Shown in pieces: positions 45,601 through 48,411 of a DNA stretch of 48,411 nt (the stretch's first letter is position 1; each line of letters starts with the position of its first letter). A program made the translations under genes and the position numbers. Source of the stretch: Verrucomicrobiaceae bacterium (lineage in GTDB: Bacteria > Verrucomicrobiota > Verrucomicrobiia > Verrucomicrobiales > Akkermansiaceae); the NCBI GenBank assembly GCA_027485615.1, contig JAIXQS010000118.1, positions 1-48,411 on the forward strand, given 5' to 3'. The notes below the pieces were generated by a model that did no database searches, had not been told where the DNA came from, and was given only the letters and a program-made list of their open reading frames with translations.

Positions 45601-47896
45601 ATCGAACTTCGAGCAGATCCATGAACGCGCCGTGACCGCCGCAGTGAATGCCAAAAACGCCTTTAAACAAGCGGGCCTGATGAACCAACTTCAGCGCGAT
45701 CAAAATAATAGTCTCGATGAATATAACGACGCCGTCAGCCGCCAAGAGTCTGCCTACGAGTATGAACTCACGACGCTTTTTGGCACGCCCTATCCGGGTG
45801 ATGTCGGTGCGGGCAAACTCTACGCCCAAGGCTATACTGGCCCGGATTTGTATCATTACTATTTCATCGACCAGCCCTCCACTGTGGTGGATACCAGCGG
45901 CACGGTGACGGTTAACTTCCGCGAACCGGTCAACGCCGATCCCTTCCTTGATTGGTCCTTCGAGAGCATCTATGACCGCCTCTACGAGCCGACACAATTC
46001 ACCAATCGCACTTATCAAATCTCTAGGTACAGCCTCGGCCAGTTCCCACCATCCGGCTACGGCAAGCGCGGCCAACCCGGCAAACTCCAGTCCGCCTTGC
46101 TTGATGCCTATACGGCCCAAGTCGATTTGCGTGAAGCTACCAATACCTTTAATGCCAAAAAGGCCAACTTTGACCGAGCATATCAGCTATATACGGAGAC
46201 CATCGAAGCCTATATAGAAGCTAATGCAGCCTCCGATGAAATGAATGCAGAGGCTAGTAACTATGCAACCGCCGCGGACATGCTCACGAATTACTCGGAG
46301 CAGGCCATTGCCGCCGCGGACTACGCGGTGAATCTAGCCAACTCGGTTGCTGAGAGTATTCCCACCGTTACCGGCCCCTTCGCTTTTGACACTGCCTTCA
46401 TCGGCCGCGGTCTAGCCAAAATGTCGGGTGCGGTATCCGGGTACGCCCAGGATATCATCGCATATACTCAGGAAAGCGCCGCCAGCCAGCTTGAGAGTAA
46501 GGCTGCGGAACTTGAAGCTCAGGCTCAAGCCATGATCGACGACGTCTCTGTTTCTATAAGCGATAAGCAGCAGGTCTTGGTGTTCGAGCGTCTGTTCCAA
46601 GAATTGACTGCCACCAGCTATGAGATCAATCGCTCCCTCACTCAGCTCCAACGCACCAACGAGCAGGTCGCCCGCCTCCTCGCCGAGGCCAATCACATCC
46701 TGTCTGAGCGCGAGACCTTCCGCAAGCGTGCCGCAGCCGTGATCCAGGGCCATCGCACGAATGACCTCCTTTACCGCGATCTTCGCAACGAGGCCCTGTC
46801 ACAATACAAGTCCCTTTTCGATCTCGCCCAGATCTACGCCTACTGCGCGGCCAAGTCCTACGACTATGAGACTGGCCTACTCGGCTCGACCGAGGGTTCG
46901 TCTTTTGTGGACAATATCGTTGGCACCTACAGCCTCGGCGACTTCAACGGAAATAGCCCCATCGCGACCGGTGTAGGCGACTCGGGTCTCGCCTCCTCCC
47001 TTGCGAATTTGCGGGATGAGTGGTCGGTCGTCGAGGGCCGCCTTGGGTTCAATAATCCCGACCGCAACGGCACCGTCTTCTCCCTCCGCCAAGAGCTCTT
47101 CCGCATCCGCACCGACGAACCCACCGCCGACGACAATACGCTCTGGAAACAGGTGCTCCAGCAACACGTGATGAGCAACGTCCTCAACGACCCCGATGTC
47201 GCGCGATCCTGCCTGAACATCAGCAAGAGCAACGGCAGCGCCGTGCCCGGCATCGTGATTGAGTTCGGCACCAATATCGAGCAGGGCTTAAACTTTTTCG
47301 GTTTGCCCATCGCCTCCGGTGACCACTTTTTCTCGCAATCAACTTTTTCCACCAAGATTTTCTCCTCCGGCCTGATCTTCAAAGGCTATGTCGGCATGGA
47401 CCCCTATGCGATCGGTACGCCTGGCGCTGGCGGTCCCATGAGCTCCGCCGCCAACGCCCTCAGTGCCACGCCCTACGCTTACCTCATCCCGACCGGCGAC
47501 GACGTCATGCGCGCCCCGTCGCTTGGCGATGTCAATGTGATCCGCAGCTGGTCAGTGCGCGACCAAGCCCTGCCATTGCCCAAGAACCTCGGTGAGACCG
47601 CCTTCTCCGCCCTGCAGTTCTTCACTCCGCAGGGCACGCTCAACGAGCGGCTCTGGATCACCCGCAAGCACCAAGCCTTCCGTGCGGTTGACGATCCAGC
47701 ATACTTCTACAGCTCGATGCCATCCGAGTTCACGAACTCCCGCCTGATTAGCCGTAGCGCATGGAATACCCGTTGGAAAATCGTCATTCCGGCCTATTCG
47801 TTGCTCAGCAACGAGCAGGTTGGCTTGGATCGCTTCGTCCAGAGTGTGAGTGACATTAAGCTCTTCCTGAGAACTTACTCGAATTCTGGAAATTAA
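39680..47896 (+). CDS. Giant secreted protein (2738 residues)
   Basis: I do not recognise a named family. A signal peptide ends near residue 32 (LGLLAIFLIILGGGASLQAQ). Residues 40-1450 are beta-rich, with a galactose-binding/CBM-like module at about 837-977 (NSEFDTANDRGIWTQN, GAGGWQTLSFDVSNSPDWTG, TFDIDWIRAS). Residues 1550-2100 are mixed and include a striking stretch (FPQGHGDAYGHYLTAITGYY near 1784, then VDYKDERKFAAAAAALART). A long alpha-helical, Ala/Glu/Gln-rich segment spans about 2133-2357, and a beta-rich C-terminal domain runs to 2738. The order is a beta part, a long helical shaft and a C-terminal domain. It suggests a large extracellular structure; a resemblance to TcA toxin subunits is speculative, and a Sec signal argues against it. 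Confidence 0.7.
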   Translation: MNRFSSACLRGRLGLLAIFLIILGGGASLQAQYEVKSGAYNRLSAVPNHYTPVGPNLPSIGDPTITPQFANWVETSASSGPVGSDYPASSNTGIKLTRSTTGTTFASGVPRYFYGDRITPPSSIIALNGTTKDTSAAGFWRSEPVRPEEILSNPSGSAATDYRTGESSAIPALASGTLTSYYYSPHAREVFASTPGTVEVTWRSSVPDAATNNYIFFKERFTVSSATSNPVRNLYWTERSFNGPQVVIPTGIIGTINPVFSNVFPQRVTSEYVVAGTPANTGDSAELRTVWFDTTGGTRRLHAYNVTGRILIEYLGTLRDDGTYEFLGMDIVSVQQALRPSTVTIELGSQLLPYDGDSFDPDTTLVASPVNTATSGSVNYYSSVTLPNGSLAYYAERENDIEDRETFYWLTPKSIAIPPTGATSSTRTSIEWPIYLNKYLQVWPVNISSYAQNTVAPVGSSETSGTGIAFVGGKIPQIVYQDSPEGDALMDNNTQRLLVDFNGEADQLNRSLLKFIGNNGGVWYVPLMTQADGRVGYQEGDGTAAVTGTAYVGERINPPSATNTLAGYVAAGTYYSPAAYIDPFANGVAEAEKGAIIPVNALPNSASSLTVWWFKKYPAPSSEFNDLYLPAKVGRYALAYRDSASTPDVVMASNQGTDSLATYVSSGTIYNQPDSSKVGYNPNEEHALMLGGRGYALRDDLNIISGNATSSPAFSSLPRILIQYTDPADDRPAMSVFEVLRENATYRFDYSVTAGTMLNQLSPQPLPLLPLPVDPASGSVKNLEVDPGASYRDTAPVSGTPSLYTTFTFKDRKGYDWVYRGPHDDAASAGLPAYAPLVNSEFDTANDRGIWTQNTNTGTIAVANGLFSGVATGNGDAQFNTSGMTAFAGSSVPLIQVRMKASANVTVQLFWGNEDGGYGGSRIRNVNYTGAGGWQTLSFDVSNSPDWTGKTINALRIDPVTATSQTFDIDWIRASSATALGMQFYYTMRSDFVFPNRAQPAVGTILPYLRPVNDGVYQGDPVTATPLTVLYRPQWPAAPPTLTTAETLTLSKFGLPAVRGQTSARILYQQSIALSGTSKPSATLHDPTRVKNVLLDDVRVGLTALPASLKTTQQNGKTYFQLAQPHLQQRFYYDPNLGSIGGFQLNGEFVNSIAGEDYLNLNALSPDDTAALKGLVTSNDADKAKWDAAITALSTDVETFKEDPARPGTYIPDTTKTVNVGAQTLAEIASSETAVDSYALTSLGQGKGYVTLLFGDGEAFTPQGEPVSMSIIKITDTLYQGDLKVISASNPLDEQTTLRHSGDFAARPENYEFQWCYTPSVSGSYPPLYTYTTTRMLGTSTTDSWKRLANPTVDPSTTAPLNYDAAITTTLSSSFSVNNASYSAASNRPGSILLNNAGLTLSNLPSQVVFSANLGSTDGFVVYANNVPVLAYNLPVAASIPGGLPLSVARTGLVASPEGLGYQFEIDPASFIVGTNRIEVALYSPQGVSSPANAVDFRIHTPERTDMVSASGSQWIQPNGNFSNIIVVGGSASSPLGNPLLVFGDNYFTMRYRAKASANLVSGSAYSDWMPPVLVESWVKRVLDGINPFNQRQTDLYNNPVSTDVSILTQAGTRWEGDVALNLKNIEDFGLIEIYETVLNRVKAQSIDAGTTTDAVNSTLLLVSGYLNDLYMTLGNEAWDDAQNPTIQITNPGGQGDISSARFSFEGQVSTLIDETLSLLRGRDDFTSPGVKVNPSYNRLYWNYTNGINSGEPIYATNYNIKEKSGGANANGVLDAADAQQMFPQGHGDAYGHYLTAITGYYKLLTSPAFTWTPSTEGVTVLGQTVQVDYKDERKFAAAAAALARTSVDILDFTVRKDHKDDENSGWGHMEDGKYNSSTGRKRYWGSDEWAARGMQGTYFNWVSANAMLPDVDTLNEGIQKIDRSTVPEIEELVTSANKIFTLSSSAQAHMNDLGLAPGAMTFDISPAELAAGKSNFEQIHERAVTAAVNAKNAFKQAGLMNQLQRDQNNSLDEYNDAVSRQESAYEYELTTLFGTPYPGDVGAGKLYAQGYTGPDLYHYYFIDQPSTVVDTSGTVTVNFREPVNADPFLDWSFESIYDRLYEPTQFTNRTYQISRYSLGQFPPSGYGKRGQPGKLQSALLDAYTAQVDLREATNTFNAKKANFDRAYQLYTETIEAYIEANAASDEMNAEASNYATAADMLTNYSEQAIAAADYAVNLANSVAESIPTVTGPFAFDTAFIGRGLAKMSGAVSGYAQDIIAYTQESAASQLESKAAELEAQAQAMIDDVSVSISDKQQVLVFERLFQELTATSYEINRSLTQLQRTNEQVARLLAEANHILSERETFRKRAAAVIQGHRTNDLLYRDLRNEALSQYKSLFDLAQIYAYCAAKSYDYETGLLGSTEGSSFVDNIVGTYSLGDFNGNSPIATGVGDSGLASSLANLRDEWSVVEGRLGFNNPDRNGTVFSLRQELFRIRTDEPTADDNTLWKQVLQQHVMSNVLNDPDVARSCLNISKSNGSAVPGIVIEFGTNIEQGLNFFGLPIASGDHFFSQSTFSTKIFSSGLIFKGYVGMDPYAIGTPGAGGPMSSAANALSATPYAYLIPTGDDVMRAPSLGDVNVIRSWSVRDQALPLPKNLGETAFSALQFFTPQGTLNERLWITRKHQAFRAVDDPAYFYSSMPSEFTNSRLISRSAWNTRWKIVIPAYSLLSNEQVGLDRFVQSVSDIKLFLRTYSNSGN

Positions 47897-47909
47897 GTAT
47901 CTGGCTATC

Positions 47910-48411
47910 ATGAAAAAGCGATTTCTCATGCCGGCAGCAGGAGTACTCCTCGCCATCGGGGGCATCGTTTTTTTACCCCAAAAAACCACCAAGCCTCCGG
48001 AAATCCCCCAATCTCCTTCCGACCAGTTGGTTTTGAATACATCCACCGACCCGAGGCTCGTTTTCCAAAAAGCCTTCTGGCGGCGACCCAACAGCGACGA
48101 CAAAATCCTCCATGCCGAGCGCCGCGAATGGTCTGAACAAGGCAAAGATGTGCGCGAGTGGCAGTGGTTTCTCGCAGTCCAGCCCAGTCCCGGACTCTCA
48201 GAATGGCTTCAAACCAATCCTTTTTCGCTATCCCCATCGACTGAGCCACTTCAATACAAAGAGGCTGCGCCAAAACCAGATTGGTTTCCGAGTGATCTCT
48301 CGGGATTTGAAATTCTTAAGGCACCCCAGGGTCGCCTCGTTATGATTTTTTCTGCCAAAAAGAATCTCCTCTACGCGATGGACTCCGGTGCGGGATTCGC
48401 CCCGCCAATCA
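47910..48411 (+). CDS. Membrane-anchored or exported protein, N-terminal part (cut by window end)
   Basis: The frame is open from the ATG at 47910, 13 bp after the giant-protein stop, to the window end (167 codons). It starts MKKRFLMPAAGVLLAIGGIV, a signal or anchor, followed by Pro/Ser/Thr-rich sequence (TTKPPEIPQSPSD) and a globular part (FWRRPNSDDKILHAERREWS). No family is recognised. It extends the same operon beyond the window. Confidence 0.72.
   Translation, partial: MKKRFLMPAAGVLLAIGGIVFLPQKTTKPPEIPQSPSDQLVLNTSTDPRLVFQKAFWRRPNSDDKILHAERREWSEQGKDVREWQWFLAVQPSPGLSEWLQTNPFSLSPSTEPLQYKEAAPKPDWFPSDLSGFEILKAPQGRLVMIFSAKKNLLYAMDSGAGFAPPI

Noticed and set aside
39680..47896. Firm assignment of the giant protein as a Tc toxin A subunit
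   Set aside because: Only general architecture and weak local similarity suggest it. The Sec signal and missing TcB/TcC partners argue against it.

Overview
The window looks like a chromosomal segment of a Verrucomicrobiota bacterium, probably near Verrucomicrobiaceae (Luteolibacter or Haloferula type). This is inferred from the mix of genes, not from a marker phylogeny. The clues are GC-rich core genes with few Shine-Dalgarno sites, a DUF1080 secreted hydrolase, a GHL10 glycosidase, calcium-binding type-3-repeat secreted proteins, a PEP-CTERM tail and a formylglycine-enzyme-type fragment.

Positions 1-13.1 kb are a housekeeping block. groEL (cut by the window edge), groES, a Fic-domain AMP transferase gene and dnaK all lie on the minus strand, so the Fic gene sits inside a chaperone cluster. 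A HerA-like ATPase gene diverges from dnaK behind a leader that can fold into a three-way junction. guaB and guaA follow on the plus strand, then hrpB and an alpha/beta hydrolase on the minus strand.

Positions 13.2-18 kb are accessory DNA. They hold a small membrane-anchored ORF with an amber codon at position 2, a RelB/ParE-type toxin-antitoxin pair flanked by two diverged copies of the 3' end of an efflux-adaptor gene, a probable IS21 end remnant, and a tRNA-Thr gene. The tRNA's 3' half is repeated exactly (43 bp) 1.9 kb downstream. Between the two copies lie only a winged-helix protein, an overlapping nucleotidyltransferase and a third degenerate att-like core; there is no integrase.

Positions 18-30.3 kb are compact chromosomal genes: DUF1080 hydrolase, GHL10-type glycosidase, zinc-ribbon membrane protein, double-thioredoxin protein, two coiled-coil membrane proteins, CDF transporter, monothiol glutaredoxin, MidA-type methyltransferase, a class A penicillin-binding protein with an apparently dead transpeptidase domain, an AsmA-like protein and tRNA-Val. 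Several neighbouring genes share palindromic start or stop junctions.

Positions 30.4-32.2 kb are a decayed zone: a secreted 25-residue-repeat protein, an ISL3-type transposase remnant, an orphan PEP-CTERM tail and an orphan FGE/C-type-lectin-fold tail.

Positions 32.2-48.4 kb hold a LytS/LytR-type two-component system transcribed away from a large run of secreted-protein genes. These are a small ORF, a 303-aa type-3-repeat protein, a 572-aa protein, a 747-aa protein with a tail-fibre-type S74 chaperone domain, a 2738-aa giant protein and a further anchored protein cut by the window end. The spacing (ATGA overlaps and 27-31 bp gaps) suggests one operon. Upstream lies a tandemly duplicated leader block of about 156 bp, and one copy carries a 10-bp repeat array. 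This operon and the tRNA-Thr islet are the best candidates for undescribed systems.
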